A stretch of DNA of 64,000 nt from a bacterium (GTDB lineage Bacteria > Pseudomonadota > Alphaproteobacteria > Micavibrionales > UBA2020), in assembly GCA_029945425.1 (NCBI GenBank), contig JAQSDV010000002.1, positions 494,567 through 558,566 of the forward strand. The letters run 5' to 3'. Shown here in pieces: positions 55,773 to 62,815 of this stretch; within the stretch, counting starts at the first letter, position 1; the number at the start of each line of letters is the position of its first letter. The translations under genes were made by a program, and so were the position numbers. A model generated the notes under the pieces. The model made no database searches and had not been told where the DNA came from. It saw only the letters and a program-made list of their open reading frames with translations.

Positions 55773-55797
55773 TAAAGTATCGTTTTGTGATACTTTA
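55773..55797 (+). promoter_or_regulatory. Palindromic operator of the abiE pair
   Basis: TAAAGTATC, 7-nt spacer, GATACTTTA: a perfect 9-bp inverted repeat ending 5 nt before the abiEi ATG. AbiEi antitoxins are known to bind inverted repeats in their own promoter, so this is the probable autoregulatory site. The rest of 55597-55772 is AT-rich and shows no gene I can support. Confidence 0.72.
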
Positions 55798-55802
55798 AGG
55801 GA

Positions 55803-56603
55803 ATGAAAAGTGAGACAAATATCCACCTAAAAGACCATCTCAACAGCCTGTCAGCGGCTGGGCGATCTTGTTTTACGTCACAGGGCGCAGGGAAGGCGCT
55901 GGGAGTATCTCAGGATGCCGTCAAACAGGCACTAGGTCGCTTGCGCCACAAAGGAGAAGTGGCAAGCCCCGCGAGGGGCTTTTACGTTATTGTGCCGCCG
56001 GAATATCGCGGTCTGGGCTGCCTGCCCGCCGACCAGTTTATTCCGGCACTGATGCAACAGGCCAAGATGCCCTACTACGCCGGGCTTCTTACAGCCGCGC
56101 AATACCACGGCGCGGCGCACCACCGACCTCAGGAATTTCAGGTCATGCTCGGCAAGCCGCGCAGACCCATCGAATGCGGTAAGGTGCGAGTTGCTTTTTA
56201 CGTCTGCAAGAACATATCGGAAATTCCGGTACAGCACATCAATACGCCTCGCGGCACGGTAGCTGTTTCGACACCGGAAGCAACGGCTTTCGACCTTATC
56301 GGGTATGAGTCCAAGATCGGTGGACTGGATGCTGTGGCCACAGTTCTTGTGGAACTTGCCGAAAAGCTGGACGCTAGAAAGCTAGCAGCGCTTGCACCGA
56401 AAATGCCTCTGCTCTGGGCGCAACGGCTAGGCTATTTATTGGAGCATATTGAGCAAGTGCCGAAAGCTAAATACCTCAAGAACTATGTGCGCGAACACGC
56501 TGTAAATATGAGAGCGTTACAGGCCTCCTCGCCCGTAGAAGGCTATCCGCGCAATAACGACTGGAAAATTATTATCAATGCCGACATCGAGGCCGAAACA
56601 TGA
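55803..56603 (+). CDS. abiEi: AbiEi antitoxin, type IV toxin-antitoxin
   Basis: A 266-residue antitoxin and autorepressor. The N-terminal winged helix (GAGKALGVSQDAVKQALGRL) is followed by ARGFYVIVPPEYRGLGCLPA and YAGLLTAAQYHGAAHHRPQEFQV, the hallmark of the AbiEi_4 group. Then come VSTPEATAFDLIGYE and a helical C-terminus. In type IV systems the antitoxin opposes the toxin's effect without binding it. It overlaps the toxin gene by 4 nt (ATGA). Confidence 0.9.
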   Translation: MKSETNIHLKDHLNSLSAAGRSCFTSQGAGKALGVSQDAVKQALGRLRHKGEVASPARGFYVIVPPEYRGLGCLPADQFIPALMQQAKMPYYAGLLTAAQYHGAAHHRPQEFQVMLGKPRRPIECGKVRVAFYVCKNISEIPVQHINTPRGTVAVSTPEATAFDLIGYESKIGGLDAVATVLVELAEKLDARKLAALAPKMPLLWAQRLGYLLEHIEQVPKAKYLKNYVREHAVNMRALQASSPVEGYPRNNDWKIIINADIEAET

Positions 56604-57391
56604 TACCACGCGACTTTATTACCGAATGGCGAGCAAATGCGCCTTGGGTATCGGATTTTCAGGTTGAGCAGGATTTGGTTATTTGCCGCGCTCTTGTCGG
56701 CATTTTTACGCACCCGGTCTTGCGCGAGGCTCTCGCTTTTCGCGGCGGCACGGCGCTTTATAAGCTGTATCTCACGCCAGCCGCACGTTATTCCGAGGAT
56801 ATAGACCTTGTTCAGGTAAAGGCAGAACCCGCCGGTGCGGTAATGGACGCGCTGCGGGATACGCTTAACCCTTGGCTGGGCAAGCCTCAATGGAAACAAA
56901 CGGAAGGCCGCGTTACCCTCAACTATCGTTTTTTATCTGAAGACCCCACCCCTTTGACGCTGAAACTCAAGGTGGAAATCAACACGCGGGAGCATTTCAG
57001 CGAACATGGGTTTCAGAAAGTCCCCTTCTCCGTGACTTCGCGCTGGTTTAACGGCGCTTGCGACATTACCACCTATGACCTTGACGAACTTCTTGGAACA
57101 AAACTCCGCGCCCTTTACCAACGGCGCAAAGGGCGGGATTTGTTCGACATGGCGACGGCACTTTCAGAAGGTGACGTTGACCCTGCGCGGATCGTCGCGG
57201 CCTTTTCCCGCTATATGCGCGAGGAAGGCCACCGGATTACACGGGCGGCATTTGAAGAAAACCTTGCCGCAAAAGTCGGAGATGCGCGTTTTCAGTCTGA
57301 TGTGCCTTCGCTTCTGACTTCAGGGCGGGATTGGAATGTGCAAAATGCAGCAGACCTTGTTCTCAGCAGGATTTGCCCGCTTTTAGAATGA
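56600..57391 (+). CDS. abiEii: AbiEii nucleotidyltransferase toxin
   Basis: A 263-residue nucleotidyltransferase-fold toxin of the DUF1814/AbiEii family. The fold motif is FRGGTALYKLYL (Gly49-Gly50-Thr51) with Asp67 and Asp69 in YSEDIDLV, and KLKVEIN supplies a third strand. The later DELLGTKLRALYQRRKGRDLFD motif is typical. Related toxins transfer nucleotides to tRNA acceptor ends, and these pairs abort phage infection. This is the last cargo gene before attR. Confidence 0.92.
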   Translation: MIPRDFITEWRANAPWVSDFQVEQDLVICRALVGIFTHPVLREALAFRGGTALYKLYLTPAARYSEDIDLVQVKAEPAGAVMDALRDTLNPWLGKPQWKQTEGRVTLNYRFLSEDPTPLTLKLKVEINTREHFSEHGFQKVPFSVTSRWFNGACDITTYDLDELLGTKLRALYQRRKGRDLFDMATALSEGDVDPARIVAAFSRYMREEGHRITRAAFEENLAAKVGDARFQSDVPSLLTSGRDWNVQNAADLVLSRICPLLE

Positions 57392-57418
57392 AATTGCGAC
57401 AAGAAAAACCTTGTTTTG

Positions 57419-57437
57419 TTACACACTTTGTTACACA
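57419..57437 (+). promoter_or_regulatory. Two TTACACA repeats near the right end
   Basis: TTACACA at 57419-57425 and 57431-57437, in the same orientation as the four left copies and 12 bp apart. They lie 56 nt before the attR core, matching an arm-site layout. A partial third copy (TTACAGA) follows at 57441. Confidence 0.65.
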
Positions 57438-57485
57438 CTTTTACAGAGGTGAAAATAATATCATTAAATATCAATTACTTACAAA

Positions 57486-57506
57486 GGTATCACTAGTCTT
57501 GAAAAC
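57486..57506 (+). repeat. attR core with GGTAT arm
   Basis: CTAGTCTTGAAAAC at 57493-57506 repeats the left core. GGTAT at 57486-57490 faces ATACC at 50628. In the circular form the two arms would form an imperfect 12-bp inverted repeat (9 of 12 matching) around the 7-bp CTTGAAA, which equals the anticodon loop and is the likely strand-exchange region. Confidence 0.88.
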
Positions 57507-57555
57507 TAGCGTGGGCGTAAGTTCACCGTGAGTTCGAATCTCACCCCATCCGCCA
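57493..57555 (+). pseudogene. 3' half of tRNA-Ser(UGA)
   Basis: The anticodon arm CTAGT-CTTGAAA-ACTAG, variable arm, T arm GTGAG-TTCGAAT-CTCAC and acceptor strand CCCATCC-G-CCA are all present, but the acceptor 5' strand and D arm are replaced by element DNA. It pairs with the 50582 half. Without a D arm and 5' acceptor it cannot be a working tRNA. Confidence 0.93.
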
Positions 57556-57629
57556 TCCTTTGCCCTGCACATCCTGCTAGATAATCGCCCTGCCCGCCGT
57601 TACAATTGAAGATGGGACAGGAGTTTTTG

Positions 57630-58544
57630 ATGCTGCAATTTCTTGCCATTGTTTTTTTATCGCTGGCGCTGCTACCATTTCAGGCCGTCGCCGGTGACGC
57701 GAAGCCTGTGGTGAAGGACGACAAAAAGCCCCTCTTCAGCCTTTACATCCCGCCCGAAGCCGCGCAAGCCGAAGAAGTTTACGCCAGCCTTTTTAAAAAC
57801 CTGACCAAGGAACAGCAGGCGATCATCAAGGCCTATGAAAGCGACTATGCCAAGACCGCGGATATCGAGCTTGAAATCTCCTCCACCGCGCTGAAGATAA
57901 AATATTGCTCGGAAAAAGACACCGTGATCGCCAAGAGCCTGGCTAAATATAAATCCCATTTCAACATCTACCAGAACCAGTTGCAGGCCCGCCAGCGTGA
58001 CGAGCGGCTCAAGATACGCGCGCGTCAGGTGGAAGAAACGACATTCCTTGATCCCAAAATCATGGACGGACATTTCGCCTATACGTCGAATATCGTGTTT
58101 CAGGTCGGGTTCCAGATGGTGAAACTGAATTACGAGAAGGGTGAATTCGCCAAAACCGATTGCACCGCCCTTGCAAAGCAGCTGGAGGAAGCATCGCTGA
58201 AAGGCAACCCGATTGGCGGCACCATCGAAACCGCGCCGGACAAGGTTCAGGAAATACAGCGCCTCGCCAAAAACGGCGACGCCGACGGGATGTTTATGCT
58301 GGGCATGCTGCAATTGACTGGCAACGGCGTGCCCAAAGATCCCTCAGAGGGTCTCATCACGCTGAAAAAAGCGGCGGAAAAAGGCAGCCAGAAAGCGCAG
58401 CTGGTGCTGGGCGTCGGCATGACGACAGATATGTTCGGCGTACCGCCCGATCCGCAGGAAGCACGGTTCTGGCTGGAAAAGGCGGCGGCGCAGGGTAACG
58501 CGCAGGCGGCAGCCGCGCTTGAACAGCTCGACCGGAAAAAATAA
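57630..58544 (+). CDS. Exported protein with C-terminal Sel1 repeats
   Basis: A 304-residue protein. Signal peptide MLQFLAIVFLSLALLPFQAVA; AGGAG at 57619 fixes the ATG at 57630 over two upstream options. The middle (about 60-190) is helical and Lys/Glu-rich with two Cys. The end has two Sel1-like repeats (FMLGMLQLTGNGVPKDPSEG and a following VLGVGMTTDMFGVPPDPQEA). Its role may be periplasmic scaffolding. It was the tRNA-Ser neighbour before the insertion. Confidence 0.8.
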   Translation: MLQFLAIVFLSLALLPFQAVAGDAKPVVKDDKKPLFSLYIPPEAAQAEEVYASLFKNLTKEQQAIIKAYESDYAKTADIELEISSTALKIKYCSEKDTVIAKSLAKYKSHFNIYQNQLQARQRDERLKIRARQVEETTFLDPKIMDGHFAYTSNIVFQVGFQMVKLNYEKGEFAKTDCTALAKQLEEASLKGNPIGGTIETAPDKVQEIQRLAKNGDADGMFMLGMLQLTGNGVPKDPSEGLITLKKAAEKGSQKAQLVLGVGMTTDMFGVPPDPQEARFWLEKAAAQGNAQAAAALEQLDRKK

Positions 58545-58547
58545 TGA

Positions 58548-59105
58548 TTACTTGGGGCCGCCCGGCAGCTTGAATTTTCCGGGACCAGATTTCCTCAACT
58601 GCTCCAACCGGCTGGCGGTCGCGGCGCGCGCGGCGGCTTCTTGTGCGGCTTGGCCGTGCAGACGCTCATGTTCGGCCAGTTCAGCGCGGCGGTCTTCGAT
58701 CATCGCCATCATGCCGGGGTTGTTTTCCGCGTAGTCAACGGGTGTGCGTCCATGATCGTCTTTCACCTCGAGCGAAGCGCCACGATTAATAAGTGCGGCG
58801 GCAGCTTCATGATGGTTGCCGCTAATCGCCCAAGATAGCGCAGGCTTGTTGTCCGTGCCGCCCGCGTTGATAGCCGCGCCGCGTTGCACCAGCAATTCCA
58901 CAACTTCGGTATGGCCGGAAAATGCGGCCCAGGTGAGCGCGCGCGCATTGATGTTGTCGCGGACATCCACAATGTTGGTGCCGAATTGGTCCAGCATGTC
59001 GCGCACGGCATCCAGATCGCCGCGTTGCGCGGAGGTGCAGAAAAATTCGATTTCTTCGGTCGTTGGCAGGCGCGCGCCGGAATCGAACGGATTGGTGGAT
59101 GACAT
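58548..59105 (-). CDS. Ankyrin-repeat protein
   Basis: A 185-residue cytosolic-looking protein with about three ankyrin repeats: ARALTWAAFSGHTEVVELLV, KPALSWAISGNHHEAAAALI and DDHGRTPVDYAENNPGM. A partial repeat precedes them. The C-terminal 40 residues form a charged helix rich in Ala and Glu. It converges with the Sel1 gene, 3 nt apart. Partner unknown. Confidence 0.88.
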   Translation of the reverse strand: MSSTNPFDSGARLPTTEEIEFFCTSAQRGDLDAVRDMLDQFGTNIVDVRDNINARALTWAAFSGHTEVVELLVQRGAAINAGGTDNKPALSWAISGNHHEAAAALINRGASLEVKDDHGRTPVDYAENNPGMMAMIEDRRAELAEHERLHGQAAQEAAARAATASRLEQLRKSGPGKFKLPGGPK

Positions 59106-59218
59106 GAAAATGCCTCGTGAAAATGCTTTGCTGTATGAACGCTGGCATTATGCAAGATTCGCGCGCGAAATCTACCCCGTAAACATCAGGGGAAACTTGA
59201 TACCATAACTTGGGATAA

Positions 59219-59734
59219 TCAGCCGTGGCGCAGCGTCTGCGGGCGCGGCAGCACGACGGGCGCAAGCTGCTGCATGTTGTTCGCGACCTGCACCGGCTGC
59301 ACATCGCGCGCAACGGTGTTGAAGCGGTGCTGAAGGTTCATTTCCTTCATTTTGTCGCGCGCTTGCTGCAGCAACTCGCCGGGCACGAAACCATAGAACT
59401 GGCTGCGCTGCACGCGGTCCGGCACGCGGCGGATATCGACGCCCGGCCATTCGAACTTGTTGACCTCGTTCGCCATGATCCATGACTTTTCGCTGTCGAG
59501 GCCAAGGCGTGCCTTGGTCTCCATCGGGATCAGGATCGACTCTTCAGGATAAAACGGCGCGGTATGGGTGATCGGCGCGACATAGACGACTTTCTTGTCG
59601 TCTTCGTTCCGCACAGCCAAAATCAGGCTCGGGCGGAATTTTTCGCCGTTGTCCTGTCCCATGCGCGCCTGACGCGCCCAGAGATAACCATAGCGGACGA
59701 CCATGCCGGGCTTGGGATCAACGTAAATGCTCAT
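59219..59734 (-). CDS. PemK/MazF-like toxin
   Basis: A 171-residue protein whose first 110 residues resemble the PemK/MazF endoribonuclease fold: GMVVRYGYLWARQARMG, FRPSLILAVRNEDDKKVVYV, APITHTAP and WIMANEVNKFEW. Unlike usual PemK toxins (about 110 residues), it carries an extra helical C-terminal tail of about 50 residues. The start at 59734 (MSIYVDPKPG) overlaps the antitoxin stop as ATGA. Toxicity is inferred from the fold and partner. Confidence 0.72.
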   Translation of the reverse strand: MSIYVDPKPGMVVRYGYLWARQARMGQDNGEKFRPSLILAVRNEDDKKVVYVAPITHTAPFYPEESILIPMETKARLGLDSEKSWIMANEVNKFEWPGVDIRRVPDRVQRSQFYGFVPGELLQQARDKMKEMNLQHRFNTVARDVQPVQVANNMQQLAPVVLPRPQTLRHG

Positions 59735-59985
59735 TTCTTCTTCACCTCGTGGTCGAATTTCCTGCACTCGTCCGGAATTTCGCTGTTGAGGATTGCATCC
59801 AGATCATCGGCGCTGAGCTCGCTTACATGGATCGCCTTCTGGCCGCTTTTTTGAAGCGCCTCGAAAAGCTCGTAAGGGATCATGACGGCATGCGGCTTCC
59901 CGTGCTTCACGATCGTGACCGGATCGGCCACATCGTTCTTCACTAAATAGTCGTGCACGTCGATAAAATCGATCGTCTCAGGCAT
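59731..59985 (-). CDS. Phd/YefM-like antitoxin
   Basis: An 84-residue protein with the short N-terminal DNA-binding-like region of the Phd/YefM type (ADPVTIVKHGKPHAVMIPYELFEAL), then an acidic helical C-terminus (ELSADDLDAILNSEIP) that would wrap the toxin. It lies upstream of and overlaps the PemK-like gene by 4 nt, the usual antitoxin-first order. Confidence 0.8.
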   Translation of the reverse strand: MPETIDFIDVHDYLVKNDVADPVTIVKHGKPHAVMIPYELFEALQKSGQKAIHVSELSADDLDAILNSEIPDECRKFDHEVKKK

Positions 59986-60128
59986 AGGTCTGTAAAATCC
60001 GTAACTTTGCGACTCCGTATCGCGCTGCCTAGTATATAGAAATTACGTTTCTGGAAAAGAACATTATCATTTATATGTGCAAAGCAATGAAATCTTTACA
60101 TTTTATTACCTTCTTGTAAGCTAAAGCC

Positions 60129-60767
60129 ATGAAATTCAAGAGCGTTTTGAACAAGATTCCGGATATCATTTTTATCACCCTCGCCCTGCTGGTCTGGGGT
60201 GCGGAACCTGTATTTGCAGATGAGGTTTTAGCCCAGCCCGATAACTACGGCGCCTGTAAAAAAGACGCGCCCTATACGACGCTGACAGAACAGAAATGCG
60301 TTTATCTGGTGCCCGAGGATAAGAAAAATGAAAAGGCGACTGCGGATTACCTCGCCTGCCGTTTCAATAACCCGCATTACGAATACTTGAAAAAATTCGA
60401 CTGCAAATATGTGCCGTCCGAAGACCTGACGCGGATGACCGAGTTGCGCTGCACACGCAAGCACATGCCGATTGCGCGACCAAGCTTCGAGGGCGACTGC
60501 AAATTCACCTTTTACAATCCCGACTATGTCTTCCCCGCCGATTTCAAGCAATGCATGGCGAAGGAAGATCACAAGGAAGATGTGACCCCCGAGCTAAGGA
60601 AAATTTGCAGCCTGACAATCACTTTTAACCCTGAGGTCGCCGGAGATTTTTTCTTCGACGAGGAAGAAGCCAACAAGATCGTCGAAAAATGCCAGATCGC
60701 GGGCGGACAGGCGAAGGTCATCGTCAGAGTCTTCCCCGAATGCACCCAGACCTTCACCGAGCGATAA
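60129..60767 (+). CDS. Cys-rich exported protein of unknown function
   Basis: A 212-residue protein with an N-terminal hydrophobic segment (FITLALLVWGAEPVFA) that looks like a signal peptide. Ten Cys are spread along the mature chain (for example GACKKDAPY, ACRFNNPHYEYLKKFDCKYV, QCMAKEDH, VFPECTQTF), suggesting several disulfides in the periplasm. No family recognised. It starts at ATG 60129 and abuts the EamA gene (stop then ATG one base later). Confidence 0.65.
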   Translation: MKFKSVLNKIPDIIFITLALLVWGAEPVFADEVLAQPDNYGACKKDAPYTTLTEQKCVYLVPEDKKNEKATADYLACRFNNPHYEYLKKFDCKYVPSEDLTRMTELRCTRKHMPIARPSFEGDCKFTFYNPDYVFPADFKQCMAKEDHKEDVTPELRKICSLTITFNPEVAGDFFFDEEEANKIVEKCQIAGGQAKVIVRVFPECTQTFTER

Positions 60768-60768
60768 C

Positions 60769-61659
60769 ATGACGCGTATTCAGGCCGATCTTGTCCTGCT
60801 GATGGTGGCGCTCATCTGGGGGGCTGCTTTCGTGGCGCAAAAAGACGCCATGGACCACGTCGGCGCGTATACCTTCGTTGCGGCGCGTTTCGGTATCTCG
60901 GCGCTGCTGGTGCTGCCGCTCGCCATGCGTGAACACAAGCGCGGCGCAGCCCCTGCCAAATTTGTTTACCGCGACCTTGCCTTCCTCTGCCTTGCTTTCG
61001 CGGCCGGCGTGCTATTCCAGCAGGCGGGTCTCGTGCGGACGACCGTGACGAATGCGGGATTCCTGACGGGATTGTATGTCCTGTTCACGGCCATCATCTG
61101 TGCAGTTGTATATAGACAGAAATTGTCGAAACTTGTGTTTCCGGCGGCGCTGATGTCGGTTGCGGGTATCGGCATGCTTTCCGGCGGGCTTGATATGGCG
61201 CATATGAACATCGGTGACGTGATGGTGCTGCTCTGCGCCGTCGGCTTCGGGTTTCAGGTCGCGCTGGTCGGGCGTATCATGGAGAAATGGCCGGCACCGT
61301 TCCGCGTCTGCCTGCTGCAATATGCCAGCATCGCCCTGATTGCCACGATTGCCGCCCTCATGTTCGAGCAGCCGGACTGGGCAGCCGTGAAGCAGGCCGG
61401 ATGGGCGATACTATACGCAGGCGTCATTTCCGGCGGCATCGCTTATACCCTGCAGGTGGTCGCCCAACAATATACGCCTGCATCGGATTCCGCCGTCATC
61501 ATGAGCGGTGAATCCGTTTTCGCGGCGATCTTCGGCATATGGCTGATGAACGACAAACTGACACCCATGGCCGCAACGGGCTGCGGGCTGATTATCCTTG
61601 CCATCCTGTTGGTCGAATTCGGCCCCGCGCTTTTCCGCCGGAAAAAACTGGCCGCTTAA
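60769..61659 (+). CDS. EamA-family (DMT) transporter
   Basis: A 296-residue inner-membrane exporter of the drug/metabolite transporter superfamily. It has ten predicted helices in two EamA halves; the first half opens LVLLMVALIWGAAFVAQKDAM and the second has YASIALIATIAALMF and SAVIMSGESVFAAIFGIWLM. Substrate unknown. It converges with and overlaps the 61656 gene by 4 nt. Confidence 0.9.
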   Translation: MTRIQADLVLLMVALIWGAAFVAQKDAMDHVGAYTFVAARFGISALLVLPLAMREHKRGAAPAKFVYRDLAFLCLAFAAGVLFQQAGLVRTTVTNAGFLTGLYVLFTAIICAVVYRQKLSKLVFPAALMSVAGIGMLSGGLDMAHMNIGDVMVLLCAVGFGFQVALVGRIMEKWPAPFRVCLLQYASIALIATIAALMFEQPDWAAVKQAGWAILYAGVISGGIAYTLQVVAQQYTPASDSAVIMSGESVFAAIFGIWLMNDKLTPMAATGCGLIILAILLVEFGPALFRRKKLAA

Positions 61660-62747
61660 GGCTTGGTGGGCGGTGACGGCGCGACCGGCGACGGCGGCGC
61701 CATTTCACCCATATAGCCCGCAGGCTGCAAACCGTCATCGTCGGCAGACGCGGCCTTGCGTATCACGACGCGGCGCTGGCTGAACAGCCAGTTGACAACA
61801 CCTGTCGTATAGAGCCGCGGATCGGCGCAGTTGCGGTCAAGGTCAGGCAATTCATTGTAGGAAACCGTGCCGCCGAGTTGTTTCAACACCTGCGACATAC
61901 CCTGCGCCGCGATCACGTCGGTCGTCTTGTCCTTCGTGCCGTGGAAAATAATGACAGGCGTGCGCAGCATCTTCGGCGCGTCGGTAAAATTCCACAATCC
62001 GCTTGCAACAAGGCCGCCCGCGAAGAATTCCGAATATTTCGTCAACGCCCCGTAAACACCGATGCCGCCCTCGCCGCAACCCATGGCATAGAGCCGTTCG
62101 TCGTCGATCTGCAACGTCGGCAGCAGGCGCGACACAAGGATCAGGACATCCTTCAGGGTCTGGCGCGCTTCGGGATATTTTTTCGACGTCCATTGCTGCG
62201 AGGTCTTGCTCTTGCCGAATTCCTGTCCGCTGAATTTTTCAGGAACCGCCCAGGTTTTTTTGTCGGGCGACTGCGGCACCAGAAGATAGAACGGCGGCAG
62301 CTTCGCGCGCTGGCTCAACAACTGCACCGCGCCATCCGCCATGCCCTTTTCGTCATGCAGGAAAATCACCAGCGGATATTTGACGCCCGGTTCGACCTTC
62401 TGCGGCTTGACAAGGTAATAGGACTGCGTGCGCTGCACATTGTTTTCATCAATGACGAATGTTTTGACTTTGCCGAAATAGGGCGTGTATTCGCCCATTG
62501 GCGCGTCGCTGCGCGGCTTGTCGGTAATGGGCTTGCCGGCAACGGCCAATGCAGGCGCATCAACCTCGCCTTTGCTGCCGAAAATCGCGCCGCGCACGGC
62601 AGGGATCATCATGAGACCGGCGAGGAGGAAAACAACGATCACGCCACTCATCACAAGCTCCGCGCCCTTTTTCTTGGACGGCGTCGTATGCGCTGCGGGT
62701 TTAGAAGGCGCGGGCGGCCTTGTTGTGGGATCGGGCTGGTCGACCAT
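61656..62747 (-). CDS. Membrane-anchored alpha/beta-hydrolase fold, catalytic Ser and His missing
   Basis: A 363-residue protein with a Pro-rich cytoplasmic N-terminus, one transmembrane helix (about 32-50) and a periplasmic alpha/beta fold (KYPLVIFLHDEKG, PPFYLLVPQSPDKKTW). The nucleophile elbow reads AMGCGEGGIGVYG, with Gly225 where GxSxGG needs Ser. The Asp is present (FHGTKDKTTD, Asp273), but the expected His position before WLFSQRR is Asn306. The fold is like esterase D/dienelactone-type enzymes, but this copy is probably non-catalytic. Confidence 0.7.
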   Translation of the reverse strand: MVDQPDPTTRPPAPSKPAAHTTPSKKKGAELVMSGVIVVFLLAGLMMIPAVRGAIFGSKGEVDAPALAVAGKPITDKPRSDAPMGEYTPYFGKVKTFVIDENNVQRTQSYYLVKPQKVEPGVKYPLVIFLHDEKGMADGAVQLLSQRAKLPPFYLLVPQSPDKKTWAVPEKFSGQEFGKSKTSQQWTSKKYPEARQTLKDVLILVSRLLPTLQIDDERLYAMGCGEGGIGVYGALTKYSEFFAGGLVASGLWNFTDAPKMLRTPVIIFHGTKDKTTDVIAAQGMSQVLKQLGGTVSYNELPDLDRNCADPRLYTTGVVNWLFSQRRVVIRKAASADDDGLQPAGYMGEMAPPSPVAPSPPTKP

Positions 62748-62815
62748 GCAGGTTATCCCTTGCGAAAAATTCCACTACTATCATAGCGAAATAACCAAGG
62801 GGCTGAACAGGCCGT

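Larger units (their letters stand above)
50609..57506. mobile_element. Integrative element in tRNA-Ser anticodon loop, with defence cargo
   Basis: The segment lies between two exact 14-bp copies of CTAGTCTTGAAAAC (period 6884 bp). It begins with a tyrosine integrase, carries a full tRNA-Ser(UGA), and ends with an AbiE pair. Cargo genes are more AT-rich than the flanks and have other codon habits. Removing it restores a continuous tRNA-Ser between the DUF4166 gene and the Sel1 gene. No relaxase, replication or structural phage gene was seen, so it is an integrase-only genomic island or a satellite mobilised in trans. Boundaries are supported directly by the split tRNA. Confidence 0.92.

Noticed and set aside
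50609..57506. Prophage
   Set aside because: No capsid, portal, terminase, tail, lysis or replication gene in 6.9 kb.
50582..57555. Trans-splicing of the two tRNA halves
   Set aside because: Split tRNA genes are joined in some archaea but not in bacteria, and no complementary leader sequences flank the halves. Insertion by the integrase explains everything.
50582..57555. Two tandem elements, with the 52128 tRNA marking the middle junction
   Set aside because: The 52128 tRNA does not contain the 14-bp core (three differences), and only one integrase is present. A single element with a cargo tRNA is simpler, though an old double insertion cannot be fully excluded.
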